Below the pieces are notes generated by a model that searched no databases, was not told the DNA's origin, and worked only from the letters and a program-made list of their open reading frames with translations. Below, piece after piece: positions 37,101 through 50,200 of a stretch of DNA of 64,000 bases. Location: assembly GCF_009870125.1 (NCBI RefSeq), contig NC_046680.1:11098001-11162000 (forward strand). Direction: 5' to 3'. Positions within the stretch are counted from its first letter, which is position 1; each line of letters opens with the position of its first letter. This DNA is from Drosophila pseudoobscura (Eukaryota; Arthropoda; Insecta; Diptera; Drosophilidae). The position numbers and the translations under genes are program-made.

Positions 37101-38363
37101 ACCCTTAAGTAAAAACGATGCCAGAAGTTCCAACTGACGAAGCAGATATGCGATACACTGCATCAGCAGTAACCCACCAAGATGAGTCTCCTCCGTGCTT
37201 AGCCGCCTCCTTTGGCACTGACTCTTGGCCTTTCGCAACCTTCTCGAGCCAAGGCGAGCACTTCAGAAAATTGAAACTTTCAGTTTTATGCTACCATCGA
37301 GCACACAGCTCAGTACTTTTACATGGCCAAGTGCAACTCTTTTGGCTGACTTTTCAATTTTCTAATATGCTTTAAAGCTTCTGCTTGATGCTGCTGGGAG
37401 CGGGGCCTATTGCTTAATTCGATTTGGCTTGACTTTGATGCTGGCAAACTTCATTTGTCCGACTCTAAAAGCGTGAAATAGGATTAGGCCGACGGAAATG
37501 CATTCAAGCAAACTTAAATCCATTTCTAGTTGGGCAACGATACGAAGTACAAATTAATAATCTGTAGGAAATCAGATTTGAGAGGAGCTAGGGAGGAGGG
37601 CGTGCACGCAGTTTATGAAAGAGATGCGACCAAATCCAAATTAAATTAAGACTGCCAGATGTATTCCACAAATAGTTACTTTGGGCCAAAACAATGACGG
37701 GTCAATACTTTTATCCAGGCTTGTAGATTGATTGTGTAGATTGTGCGGCGCCTTAATGCAAGTCTGTGAACAAATTGTATTTGGTAAATTTTTTTTACAA
37801 GAATCAGAAAGGATCGAACAAGGTGAAAATAAGCAGCGTACGAATTAAAAATTTTACCATTTGGTAATTTGGTAAACCATTTTTTGTGTGAAGCTCAAGA
37901 CTCAAGACACGGAGTACCATTAATAAAACGAAAATTTGAGTAATTAGTATCTGATCTACATCCGTACTACATTGAAATGCAGCTCTGAATATCGCTCCGA
38001 ATATAATCGGGAGACAGCTCTGCTTTTCACTTTGAATTCCGGTTTGAGGAGGCGACGAGTTTCAGTGTGAAAATCCGAACAGTCATCCTTTCGAAAATTG
38101 TGCCAGCGAGCGGAGCTCATGTAAAGTGGAAAATTAAATATAAAAATTGAAATTCCTCTCAGAGTCGTAGTGAGAAGTGTCGAACAAAATATTCTAAAAC
38201 TGTATTTAGCACGCGCGTGTTCTCAAGTAAGTTCACACACATTTAAAGTGAAAAATTTCGCATTTGTCGCACACACCAACACACGCACGCACACAAAAAC
38301 GCCGGTTCTGTAAACTCACTTGAAGAAAAGAAAGAGCGAGAAAAAAAAAGTTGCCAAACCAAA
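31132..38363. other. Intergenic stretch between the two nested plus-strand genes
   Basis: About 7 kb without a supported gene on either strand. Contents: CT, CA and GT microsatellites (31450, 34618, 35356), pentanucleotide actga/accga repeats near 36699-36726 and cctcccaccgct repeats near 35540. The right end (from about 38060) is probably the 5' UTR of the next gene: TCAGTG near 38062 could be an initiator, and CTCAA/GTAAGT at 38227 could be a 5'-UTR donor. Probably intronic to the RGK gene on the minus strand. Confidence 0.5.
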
Positions 38364-40861
38364 ATGGTCACCGATCCGAAGTCCGTTGATCCCAAGGTCA
38401 GCACCAAGGAGGTGCAGTGCCAGTCATCGGACGGCGAGACTTCCCAGCAGGAGCCGGGCTCGCAATTGAGCAGCCCGAAGGGCTCCCGTGTGGGGATCTT
38501 CAATGCCGAGGACTTCTTGTCGCGTGCTCAGATGAACGACAAAATCAACAACATCTTGCGCTCGCCCACCAAGCCGTCCAACGGGGTGCGCCAGCGCTCC
38601 GTCTACACCAACAACCCATCACCGGTAAGTGAAATTCCAAGCAATAACCTAAAAGTTTCTTCAATTTTCAGACATTTTGTTTTACAAAAATGCCGCATCA
38701 TCGCGCTAACAGAGTATTAACAGCGAGTTAACAGCCGCCGCAGTCTTAACAGCTCGACAACAGCAACATTGCCACATAACCTCATTGCCTTCTGTTATTT
38801 CAGACCTTTTTTATTTTCCGTCTCGCTCTTTTCAATCATTGCTCTCTTACTTTTCGCCATTAATATTCGAATTTCTCTATTCCTTCTCTATTCCCCCCTC
38901 TTCTCTCCTCTTCTAATACTATTCAAAATAGTTTGGTTAATTTTTATAAAAATCCAAATGCAAATTGGGAAAAAACGCACACACGTATGTAATTACATGT
39001 ATGTATGTATGTATGTATGTACATATATGCATGCGTTAACAGCATGTCAACAGAATGTTAGCAACAGTTGCAAAGTCATTCGATTTCTGCGCTGCTGACA
39101 CTTCCTCTCGTTTTTGTCGTTTTCTCTCCTGCCGGTATTCAATTATTTTCTCTCACTTTCACTTCCTCACCTCTTCATTTCCTTCCGGATCTAACTTCCG
39201 CTACTACCTCTCGCCTTCTCATCCCCCTCCCTTAGCAGTCAAGCTTGCGTGTCGGCATGACTGGGGGGCAGCTGTCCCAACGCACGAGCAACATCTCGCT
39301 GTCCTCCGGCACGGACTCCGTGGGCCACATGGATCGTGGCAGCAGCTCCAGTCTCGCTAGCAGCGCCACCGTTGGCACCAACACCATCACCAGCGGCATT
39401 CCCAAGGAGTGCGCCAATTACCCCGTCGGCAGTCAGTCGGCCCGTCCATACGTCCAACTGCCGGGCATACACATTTCCAGCCCTCCCCAGTACGGGCCCG
39501 GGAATATGCAGGAAATAGACGCTGGCAAAATGGCGCACAACGGCAAGGCACTCACAGGGCGCTACAATGCCACGCCCACCTATGGCTTCGACAACGATCA
39601 GAACTACTGCCTGGTAAGGGTCTCCTGCATATCTGTAAATCTAGCCTAAATCGATCTCTAAATCTAGAATTCCCAACAGTTGCCGTCTCCAATGCCACCT
39701 CCACCATACGCCTTGGCACGCGTGAGCAGCACACGCAACTTCGAGCTCGAGAACCACACACCGCCGTCATGTCCCGGCTCTGGACCCATTGCCATGTCGA
39801 ACGGCACCATCCAGTTGCGCCTCCGCGATGGCGTGCGGTGAGTGTGGACGCCCCCAGCCCCCAGCCCCCAGCCCCTTGGCTCTTCTTTAAGAACGACCCC
39901 TAATGCTAATACCTTTCTTTGCATGGGACAGCATTGACATGACTCTGGACAAGGCGGTGCGCGTGCTCAATCAGCGCAGCATGGTGGCAGTTGCTCTATC
40001 ACGCAACTGCAGCAACTCGGCTATGATCCACCCCAATGGACGCATCTTGCAGAGCGGCGCTAAAGTCGAAATAGTCACCTACGACGGCATGAAGGGCAAT
40101 AACTTTGTGTGAGTGGGATTGGCCCCCACCCCAAAGTGGCATCTATTGAATCCTTTGAATCATCTTCCCATTACAGTCGCTATGCCAAGATGTGGTACAA
40201 GGGTGTGAGCTTCACCAGCGAGGCGTGCGCTCTCATCTACCTGGTGGACACAGCCGGGACGCGCACCACAACCGACACTTTCACCGATCTGACCAAGGAC
40301 TACACCCTGGCAGTGTTCTATGAGTGAGTCCGGACCCCGGCCAATTGCAGCTCTTCTTATTTGGCTAATTTCGATTTACTTCCCGAACTTCTCGCAGCGA
40401 CTCGCGCCATGGTCCCTCTTATATGGCTGAAGCCCATGAAGTGATTGCCAATTCAGCTTACACTTGTACCGAGGATGGCACTGAGATCTATGACATAAAC
40501 GGATTTCGCATCACCCAGGCAGCCGATGGCCTGGTGAAGGTCACTCGTGTGCACAACAAGTGCTTGATTCGCACCAGTCCCGGCAATGGATCGGCCACTT
40601 TGACCACACCTGGCATCCATTGCACTGCATCTCTGGGCAAGACCTCGCATCTGTTTGTTCGGTGAGTGTTAAACCGATGCTCTCAACCTCCCCCGCCCCC
40701 TCCCCCTCGTCCCCATCGTCCTGCTCTGCTAACCTCCGTTCTCCTCTGTCCTTTGTAGTCGCAATGAGAAGCGCATGCACTTCGATGGATCCTGTTTCAT
40801 TGTGCGCAACGCCGGACACTCCGCCGGCTTCAATGAGAACAACCTGCTCATTGTCTACTGA
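38364..40861 (+). CDS. Conserved 494-aa protein of unrecognised family
   Basis: Seven exons (38364-38624, 39239-39613, 39680-39837, 39932-40108, 40177-40323, 40398-40661, 40759-40861) close in frame to 494 aa. The start has a good context (CACAAAATGG, preceded by A-rich sequence). Residues 1-~255 are Ser/Thr/Pro-rich and polar, with SSPKGSRVGIFNAEDFLSRA and a Ser cluster (HMDRGSSSSLASSA). From ~257 to the end a compact, uniformly conserved-looking domain runs: RLRDGVRIDMTLDKAVRVL, then MIHPNGRILQSGAKVEIVTYD, YAKMWYKGVSFTSEACALIY, TKDYTLAVFYDDSRHG, ending NNLLIVY. The HPNGRI and DINGFR turns recall FAM194/ERICH6-type domains, but I am not sure. There is no signal peptide or membrane segment. 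It is likely cytosolic. Function is unknown to me. Confidence 0.9.
38625..39235 (+). other. First intron of the 494-aa gene, with tandem splice acceptor
   Basis: 611-bp intron containing an (ATGT)n microsatellite (38997-39020). It ends TTAGCAG, a NAGNAG acceptor at 39233-39238 that can add or drop one CAG (Gln) codon in phase 0. Confidence 0.7.
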
Positions 40862-42150
40862 GCGGCGTTCGTAGTCCGGAGATAGATACGGCGCAGTGGT
40901 AGCCCATCCCACACGCACACACGCACACACTCACACACCTCAACACATTTCACCTGGAACACATACAGCAGACGCACACAGATAGACACCTACAGCAGCA
41001 CACTTGAGGGACCTTGACGTGGAGAGGGATTCAGTTAGGATCCCGTTATTTAGGAATATCAAAAGAATCAAAATCAATTTGGGAAATTAGTTAGAAAGCA
41101 AATATGTTCGTACAAAAACCAGCATCACACCACACCACACACACACACCTCAGCGAAGGAGCTCAGCCCAGCACTATCTGGGTTTCGATTGCTCGACATG
41201 GGCCCAACACAAGCACACCACCAACACCCAGGGAATACTAGTTGTATTTCGTTCACCATTGCCTACATATATATCATGCCGTATATATGCGTGTATTACT
41301 AGTTGTTATTGGAAATCGGGAGCGATCTCCTGCTTCCTCAAATCAGTTGGCCAAATCAGACCGATCTCAAGCCGAAGCGGAACCAATCAGGCCTTGCCAG
41401 CGTTTGGTGGTAAAAAAAAGAAAAATCGTTTTTCTACTCGTTTCCATTTCGGCTTTTTCAGTTCATCTAAATTGTTTCTTTTACGCAGTTCAGTTCTAAA
41501 TTTTGTTTGATAGACTTTAAAAATGGCAAAACTCAATTTACAAAATTATGCACAATTGGTGCGTCTGATTTAGCAACGTGTATTCAACAATTATAGTATA
41601 TCAGAGGACTAGTTCTCTTGGGCGTTACGTTTAGGCAACGTAACGCCAGTGCCGATACATTATTTCTAAGCTATCACTTCTTTCAATGCAATCCAATAAT
41701 GTTCATCCACACCCGTCGCACACAGACACTCGAACACGTAACCCAAAATCACACGCACCGCACACTCCATACAAGAGGCAAAAGAAAGTGAATTATTTTC
41801 CAGTGGCACAGCGCCAGCCACGGGACACACATGAAAGATAGAACAGATCCTGTGAAAGGTAGAAAGTGAGGGTTTATTAAATTAGCCCCAATTGTAATTT
41901 GATTAAAAGACTCTCGTCCTGTGAGGAGGACAATGAAAGAACACCCCCATACCAACACAAAACATAGGCTTAATATATACATAAATACGAGGGGGGATGT
42001 CCAATTATAATACAAAGTTAAGTCCAGTGTGAAAAACCGCGACTAGCCTTACGTCAATCTCCAACACCTAAATTTTCTATCATGTAAAGAGAAATTCATG
42101 TGCCCCAAAATCAATACCATGGAAGTATAATAAATTTAAAATGCAATCTG
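40862..42150 (+). other. 3' UTR of the 494-aa gene
   Basis: The first clear AATAAA after the stop is at 42129-42134, which would give a 1.27-kb 3' UTR. The early part is rich in CACA and ACACGC repeats (40911-41000, 41128-41148). Earlier non-canonical poly(A) sites cannot be excluded. Confidence 0.5.
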
Positions 42151-45100
42151 TTCATTCTATAAATTAATTTATTCCTCCAGAAGAATGGTGGAGCAATGGA
42201 GCTCGTTTCGTTTCCTACCCTCCATCCTCTGCTAATTTCTTGGTGGAAAGAAAATGTCGACTGCCTCCTGCCCCGTGCCTGTATGAGTACGAGTATTTAT
42301 GTACCTTCTGTCATACATGGCCGGGGGTATCGTAAATTTACAACAAAATTGTTTTATGGCCCCACTCCATGCCTGGCCCCCCCTCAGGCGGAGCTTGGCG
42401 TTTACGCCGTCACCTGAAGTGCCATCAGGAGTTGGACAATTTCAGGCCCTAGACGACAGTTTGGTTCGGTTTCCCATCTTTAAGAGCACTTGGAATTTAA
42501 TCATTTAAATTTCTGTGAGGATTTCCAAGAAAATAAATTTGAATATCTGCCGCTATAGAGTTTATATTTAAATCCGATTTAATGTAAAAGTGGATTACGC
42601 TCTTCCATTTTGAAGGGACTTCGGATAAGCCCTATCTTCGGAGACATCGGGATATGGAAGACCTTTTTGATCTCCAAAAACCAAGCTTCGCGGGGATACA
42701 AATATTTTGTTGAATTTTTAATCGCACATTTACGACACAGCTGTTTTTGTTTTATCGTGGCGTGACAGCCCTGGGCGGCCAGTGTGTACACTTTTTTGGA
42801 CTACAATATTGTCTGTCTTGCTGCTGACAGAGGTAAATTAGGCAAATGGAAGGAAAAGTACATTGATATTTAATTAGTAAAATGTCTTGAGCCTTGTCGT
42901 TACCTGCAAACAAATCCAAAAGCACAGGGATATCGGATCGGCTGTCATGCAGACTAAAGTTTCCAACAAACTTAACCTGGAGCTGGATGTGGAGGTGGAG
43001 GTAGGCACGCGGCGCGGATGCTGCAGCGCTGGCTGTGACTGTGGCTGTTGATAAAGATTATTGGATAATGTCTTGGCGGAACTATCTGCCACGTCTGTCT
43101 CTGTCATAAGAAGAAAGTTGTTCCATGGTTAGAGATACACAAAGAGAGAGAAAGAGAGATGCATACGGAAAGTGTGTGAAAGCGTGGAGCGGTGAGAGCA
43201 GGTGCGGAAGCCACAGCGTGGATACAGAAGCAGCGGTAAGTACAAATAGCCCAACCAGGGAAGGATCAAAATATTGATGTCTGGAATGGCTTTACTCAAG
43301 TGTGAGAGCGCCACTGGGACTCGTGCGAGCAAAGGACCGACCCCACATATGTATCTGTGGCATATTCAATACTCACGCTTGTGTGACTGCGCCCCTGCGA
43401 GTCCTTGTCTGCATCCATTTGCCGCTCGCACCCGTGTGCCCAACATCAAAAGCTTTTCACACTTAATTGGGCGTAAAATTAAATCAGAATTGATTAGAAC
43501 ACTTGAATGACAACAGCCGTGGCCGTGTTGCTGATGTCAATGGCATCGGAGGCAGCCGCATCCTGCCAGCATCCAAGCCTCCAAGCCTCCTAGCTCCCAG
43601 CTCCCAGCTCCCACTCCACATCCTGCCAGCAATTTCGCTGGCATTCTAAGCATAAACAAACTTTTTGGTTTCCATTTTCCCCAGCTGACGCACGGCACGG
43701 CAAGGCACGGCACGTCGCTGACTTCGGCCACGTTCCTGCCGCTTCTCGGGGCTCCTGCCACTTCCGAAGCCGGGCACTCCCGGGGCAGAGCGCACTAATT
43801 GCTGCTGGGAACTTCCCTGGGGAGGCTCCCCCGCAACCCTGTTTTTTATCGGAAAGTTTATGAAATTCAATTTCCCCCAAAAATGGGGAATGGAATGGAA
43901 AAAGGCCGGGCATCAATTTTCCTGCATTATCGTTTAATGAGCCGACAATTATGCGAGGCCCCTCTGCTTCGGCACCAGGCACGTCTATAGATATTCAATC
44001 AACTTGAATTCACAGCCATAATTCTCCGAACGAGTTCATTCCACATGCATTTGGCCAGGGCATAGGGAAAGTCAATCCGATTTCCGGCTATTAAGACATG
44101 GCTGAATTTCAGGCGTGGAATGCAGTGCCATGGAGTGCCGAGTCCAGGCAGGATAATTACATTTTAACCGGGTGATTCGAGCGGAGCGGAGAGGAGAGTC
44201 GACGGCAACGTCAACGGTAATGGATAAATGCACATCTTCCGCCGCCCTGAGGGTCCTGGGAGCCGTCCTGGGGCACGGCACATTTAATGGGAAATGAATG
44301 GCAATGTTGGAGGTGGAAAATTATGAAAACGTTCCCAGGGGTAAGTTGTACGAAAACCAGCACGAAGTGCCCTCCATAATCTTCCACTTAAAGTTGATAA
44401 AAAATGTAAACGACTTTCATTTCGCCCGGGAGCGATACCTCTGACGACGACTTCAAAGGACAGCTGGAGGACCCAGGACAAACTGCAGGCTAAAGTGAGT
44501 AGCTCATTGAATTGGATGGATTGTCATCCCATACCCATTCGGTGACAGCAATCAAATCAATCACACCAGCCTCCACCTGAGTGGAGCAGGCAGATCAAAG
44601 TGCGGCAGCCTTGGAGGATGAAGAATGGACCCCTTTTCTGACATTTGGTAATGTTTTGCGATGCGGCAAGAGGGAATTCCTACACCGATTGGGGCAAAAC
44701 TTGGCCTAAGTACTGCTGGCAAGGCCGATAACTTGATCCGACTCACAAATAATTGACAGCTAAGAGCACTATATGTTTTGATTCATTGGGAATCCGTGCG
44801 TGGTCATGTCTAATGCAATTTGCGTAATTGAAACCCACTCGAAAGCAATTAAATTTCCTGTGGTTGGACCACTCTCCGGCAATGAGCTTCGTTGGAGTAA
44901 TTGCAATCGAGATTCCCAACTAATCTGCAGGCAAAACAATCCATAATGGAGCAGAAGTTTTGTTCGCACTCGGCATTTATCAAGTTTGAAGTGTTAATTC
45001 GCTTTCGCCCCAACAAAAACAACTACAGAATACTTGGAATAACAAAAGTGTCAATACGATTATAATTGAGTTTAATTAAGCCGCAAAGTAAAGCCTCTCA

Positions 45101-46809
45101 GCACTCTTGTCTGTGGACCGACCAACAGAAATGTAAAATATTTGCGCTAATCCACTTGGCAACGGCCTAACAGAAATGACCAACTGGTGCCAGTCCAGGC
45201 CTCTTCAATGGGCCAACTTTCGGATAAAAGAGGTACGTGCCAAAGGCTTCAAATACTCGTATTTGCTGGGGCCAAAGTACGTACAATAAACTCGTAGCCA
45301 TCCGAAGAGCAAAGTTGCGATCTGGAAATTTATGCATGGCGAAGGCCAAAAGGTTTTGCTGTAGGCCCAGGCCCAGGCCCAGGCTGAACCCATTTGTTGG
45401 CCCAGCTCTGTAAATGTCACATGCTCCTCACACCCACCCCCCAAACCCCCCCCCCCACACCCACACCCTGTGTGGTCTGGGTCTGGGTCTGGCCATTGTC
45501 TATCATTGATGCCAGTTGGTGTCGGCACAGGTTTTCAAAGGATGCTATTGCCGACTTAATTAAGTTGATGCCACCGTTTTGTACGTGAAATCTCTTCGAT
45601 GCGCTGCGCAAAAACTGAAAGTCTCATTATTTCCCATTTAAAGTCATTACCACGTTGTCTGCAGCCTTCAATTGAAGTGGGTTCTGGTTCTCCTGCAACT
45701 TCCAGCAGTCCCCATTTTTCAGTTAACGATTTCATTTCAATTGACGACTTAATTAAGTCTAATGGTAAAATGTTGTCAAGCAATTATCATGCTTATGTAG
45801 CTCTTAATTTTCCGTATTTTTCGTATTTTTCGCGCTCCCTCAACCTTGGTAAGGCCATTTTCCTGGCCAGAAGTGTATGCAAATCGAATTACAAACGAGG
45901 CGAAGGCCAAAAAGTGCTGCATACGTGTTGTGGCGCGAAAAAACTAGTATTTACATACAGATACATGTGGTAGTCCAATGCCACAGGTTTTGTATGACAA
46001 AAAGCTGACCAATCCAATTTGTATCTCCTATTCGTTCAGTTACTGTAGCAATCAGGATGTGGCAGCTCCCAGCCGCATGAAAATTTGGTTTCGAATAAAT
46101 TTATGCAACGCGGAGGAGTTTAAAGACTAGATGTAGACTAGCTCCAATCCAATTATTATCTCCTTATCGATTCCGGGGACTCCCGCTAATGCTGAAAGCA
46201 GGATGTGGCAATCACTAGCCAGTCGTTGGAAATTTGATTTAGAAAAAGGAAGGTAAAAAAAAGGTCGCCGGATGCGTTTTGCAATTGCGTCATGTGCCAT
46301 AAAATGCAGTTTGAGCAGCGATTTTTTCATTTCCTGACCTGCAACGTCAGATATAAATTCATTGAGCAAGAAGTCAGGAAAAATTCATCACCCACATCCG
46401 CTGTTCCCGGCAGTGGAAATGTATTTCTTATAAAATGTAGTTATGTTTCGCGAGAACTCCCAAAGAATGCTTTAAGAAACCTATCACCTAGCGACGGATT
46501 CTTAGAGAACTCTCTCTATAGCTTTTTCTATTGTGTATTTTGGGTAATTGCCATCATCCTTGGCAACCTTGTTGGCCAACTCAAGCAGTGCTGGAATCTG
46601 GAATGTGGCTCAATTTCAAGCTTTCGGTGTACTGCAATTAAAGTTTGGTGTTGTGTTGCATACCAGCTAGCTATCCGCATTTGCGGCTTTGTGTTGACTC
46701 AAGCAGATACAGATTCATATAGAGGTATACAGGTACATACATAATTGCTACGAATACAGGGGAAGCGGGCTCTTGTGGTACTGCTGTAAGATGATTTTAT
46801 GGTACTCAC
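42151..46809. other. Non-coding stretch, probably RGK intron on the minus strand
   Basis: No supported gene. Short repeats: ctcccag near 43596-43612, ggcacg near 43690-43715, ggccca near 45364-45384. A minus-strand frame at about 42905-43105 has a Gln/Pro/Ser composition and borders GT and AG dinucleotides, but no exon joins neighbours convincingly. Confidence 0.45.
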
Positions 46810-47203
46810 GTTCTGGACGAGGCCATTGATGCGGTTCCCATCTGCATCAGCAGCTCCTGTCCTGGCTCCTGTGATGCGAGCTGCCCCTGTTCTAGCTCCT
46901 GCGGTTCCAGCGGCTTCAGCTTCAGCACCAGCCCTTTCTCGCCCCCTTCCCTGTCCAGTGGCCGTTGCCGCTTCCGTTGGCTTTAATGATAAGACCGCGT
47001 TAGAATGCGGCAAGACGGCAGCAGATGTGGGCGATGACAAGGAATTGGCGACTGGATGCTGGTAGGGATTGGTGTATCTGGAGTTGGAGGTAGGCAGGGG
47101 AGAGGTTGGCGGTGTGGGTTGTTGTGGAACTGAGGGGCCCGTTCTGTTGCGTAAACGGGCCAAGGCACTCCTTAAACCCTCCGTATTGTCTTTGTCGGGG
47201 CCC
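46810..47203 (-). CDS. Candidate upstream coding exon of the RGK long isoform
   Basis: A minus-strand open frame reads LRSALARLRNRT, then Pro/Ser/Thr-rich sequence, then a Gly-Ala-Arg-Thr repeat (GARTGAARITGARTGAADAD), and ends NGLVQN at a good donor (AAC/GTGAGT) in phase 0. The next RGK exon upstream of 23041 (27009-27135) starts in phase 0, so the two fit. The acceptor is less certain: ATTTGGAAG/GGGCC at 47204-47205 is the likeliest, giving 131 codons plus one nt. There is no in-frame ATG, so a further 5' exon is needed and was not found. It could instead be part of a separate minus-strand gene. Confidence 0.5.
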
Positions 47204-50200
47204 CTTCCAAATGAAATGCATCCGCAGAGCACTCTCCCAGCCTCCGCCTCGGCCTCACTTCAGCTGCCCTGCCACGTTCGGCTCTCAGGTGTGTTTGCCT
47301 CTTGGATGGAACTCGACTCGTTCGTGCAAATGCAGAATATGGTTACGGCTAGCCTCAAAGTTTTGGACTCATCTCTGGAATTTCAAACCCCAGCCACAAG
47401 TGCAGCGGTCTGGGCCAATTCAGAAAACTAATTCCAACTTTTGTGTCTCGTCTCAACACGTAAGGCCTCTGTGCGAGTGTCTGCCTAGACCTTAATGCAC
47501 TTTTAAGCGAATTAAAATGTTCCAGAAGCGACTGTACTAGAGGGTAGTAGCTGCAGACAAAGCCCGACAGTTTTCTCCGGAAAAATAAGCAGATCGGAGA
47601 GTGGCTGCAAGAAAAGAATGCAAGTTATTCGAAGATTGTGCCAAATTCGAAGCTTTATTTATTAACATCCAGAGAAATGTCAGAGAAATTAAAATAAAAT
47701 AAAAGAAGTGCATTTCATGTTTTAATTAAATATTTTTCACAGTTATTTTATATTTATTTATACCATATTTAATGTTTATTAAAAGAAAAGAATAAACTAT
47801 AATTTTTGAATGATGGATAGAAAGATGATAAGATGGAAAAGATAATTGAAATATCATCCAAATGGTATCCCAATATTATAAACTTTTAGGGGGAAAAGAA
47901 CGCTTTTCTGTTTTTGAAATTCCAGAGATTTTCTAGCTGTCTTTATTGCTCTCACAGCTTTGGGTCAGATTTCATACCCGGACCAGGGATGACCCTACGC
48001 CTTACTGGGGGAATCCAATCCATTGTAAAACGACAACTTTTGGCAGCAAATGTCCATTAAATTTGTCCCCAAGGAGGGAGCCAAAAGTACACAGGAAAGT
48101 CGAAAACAAGTCAAAGGCCAAACGTTGGGGGTAAAGCTTTTGCTTTTGGCTGGGTCTGCATGGATCCCCAGAATGGGGGCGTACTTCAGTTAAGGAGCCC
48201 TCCTGGGGGGCTCAACAAAAGGTTGAGGACGCTGAAAGTGAAACATAATTTCCGACACACAATTAAAATCATGTCCCAAAGGCTGTGTCCCCTTGGCCCT
48301 CTGACAATGCCTCACATTCCAGCCACAGGCTGCTTGACTCTGTCTCCGTCGCAGCTCCTGTCTGCGCTCCTGTGGCTGCTCTTGTGGCGTCTGTTGTTGC
48401 CATTTTAACTGTGCATGTGCGCCCCAAGGCTGACGGTGGGAGGGTGCGGCCGCAGAAAGAAGAGGAAACACACAATGAAATTTAAATGCCCTCCGAGTAG
48501 CCATGCCCTGAGTGAAAGGACTATTTAATGCAGCAAAATTCTGCCAGGTATTCTCTACTTAAATGCTTTTTCCTGGAACAGCTGCCGACAGCCATCTGAC
48601 AAATGTGGCGAGGGCACACGACCGAGCCATGAGATACTTCTACCTCCCAACAGGTGGAAACTTTGATAAACGCTTGCATACGAGAAGAGTTTGCTGGCTG
48701 CCAGCTAAATGCCTAGCAACGGCTTATCATATTTGATACGAGTACACTGAAATTCCATTCAGATACTGCATTTCCTTTGAACTCCACTGACTACTGGCTC
48801 TTTATGGGAAATTGACAACGCACCAGTGACCTCTACTGATTCCAATCTACGTCCAAGAGTTGCAGAAAGAGCAGTCGGGCGGAGGACAGAACGGGTACCA
48901 AGGTCGCTGTGGACATTCAGCTCATCATATCACAGGCCACTGCCCTCTCTTTTCAGATGAAACTCAACTTATTTCGATAGAATTATCCCTTCACCCTCCA
49001 CACAGCACACTTTACCACCACTAACGTTGCGAATGCCCAGGGGTGTCCATATACCGAGCATTCATTTGAATGCCCTTCCACTCGCTGCTCCTCAATAAAA
49101 GAGCAAAGAAATAAAATAAACTTTAAGGACCGCAAACAAAAGCTGAAACAGCCCCGGAATGCAAATTTGCATTCATAATCAAAGAAAACGGCGTCTGGAG
49201 AACATCTTCCCGCTCAGACGTCAACAGTAGCGGCGAAGCCTTTAAGCCAAGGTCTCAGGCCAGAATTTCAGAATTGCCAGAACTCAACCTCAAAAGCTCG
49301 TCCCGCCCCTCGACAGGTGAATGCAAATGCCCAAAGTCATTAAAATGTTGCGGCTGTTGCTGATAATCATGATTTATGGGAAATGAGTAGCGAGGTGGCA
49401 GGCCAATGACAGCAGTCGACTCGAGGCAGGAACGTCCTGTTGGCATGGAACGAATGCTTTGGTCAAACCAGAAAAGAGGCCAATAAACACGGCCATAAAA
49501 ACACCCACTCCAGCCCCCTTGGCTTTTCATCAGATCAGGGAAATGTAGGAACGAAAGATTGAATGTGGGAGTGGGGAAGCCATTGTAAACGAAATCATTT
49601 TCTGGCTTTGCTGTTTAAAAAACTTTTTTGCAGATTCATCATTGTTGGACGAGGATATGTGTGTGGTGTGTGGAGTGTGGAGCGTGGCGTGTGGCCTGCT
49701 GTGCTTTGGTCCGCTTCGAAAGCAATTTCCAGCCAGCCATGGAAGCAATTATTTTCTCATATTACGTATACGCAACGCGTGCCCAATGCGCTGCTAACAG
49801 ATTTATTCTTTCATTAGAAGACAAACAACCGCTTTCCATTACGCTGCTGCCGTTCCTTATTAAAACTCAAACAGAAGCGAGAGACCAGCTGCAGAAGCCA
49901 TCGCAAATTGCGCGTCCAGCTTTATTTACATAATTTTTTCTTGAGGGACAAAAAGTGGCCCCAAGAAACGCAACAAAATTCTCATTAAAAGCCAGAAAAC
50001 TGTACGCCCATTCAGCTTGGGGCCAGCTTGGCAACCATGAGAGTGGGTCCAAGAGTCCTAGAGTCCTGCCAAGTGTTCCGAAAAGCATTGCCGGCTTGGA
50101 CAGTAGTATCGCCTCCAGCTCGAATTTGCATTCATATTAAACATTGCTCGGTGGTAAGCTGATTATGTGCTGGAATACATGTAGCACTTAAATCACCTGT

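Noticed and set aside
42905..43107. Minus-strand frame with MTETDVADSSAKT and, in another frame, SLHDSRSDIPVLLDLFA, next to a CAG/GTAACG
   Set aside because: Several acceptors and two frames are possible, none is compelling, and the most natural phases (1 and 2) do not fit the phase-0 RGK junction. It remains only a weak candidate cassette exon.
48190..48504. 104-codon minus-strand frame rich in Gln and Arg
   Set aside because: No splice partners and composition derives from ctcctgt repeats. There is no support for coding.
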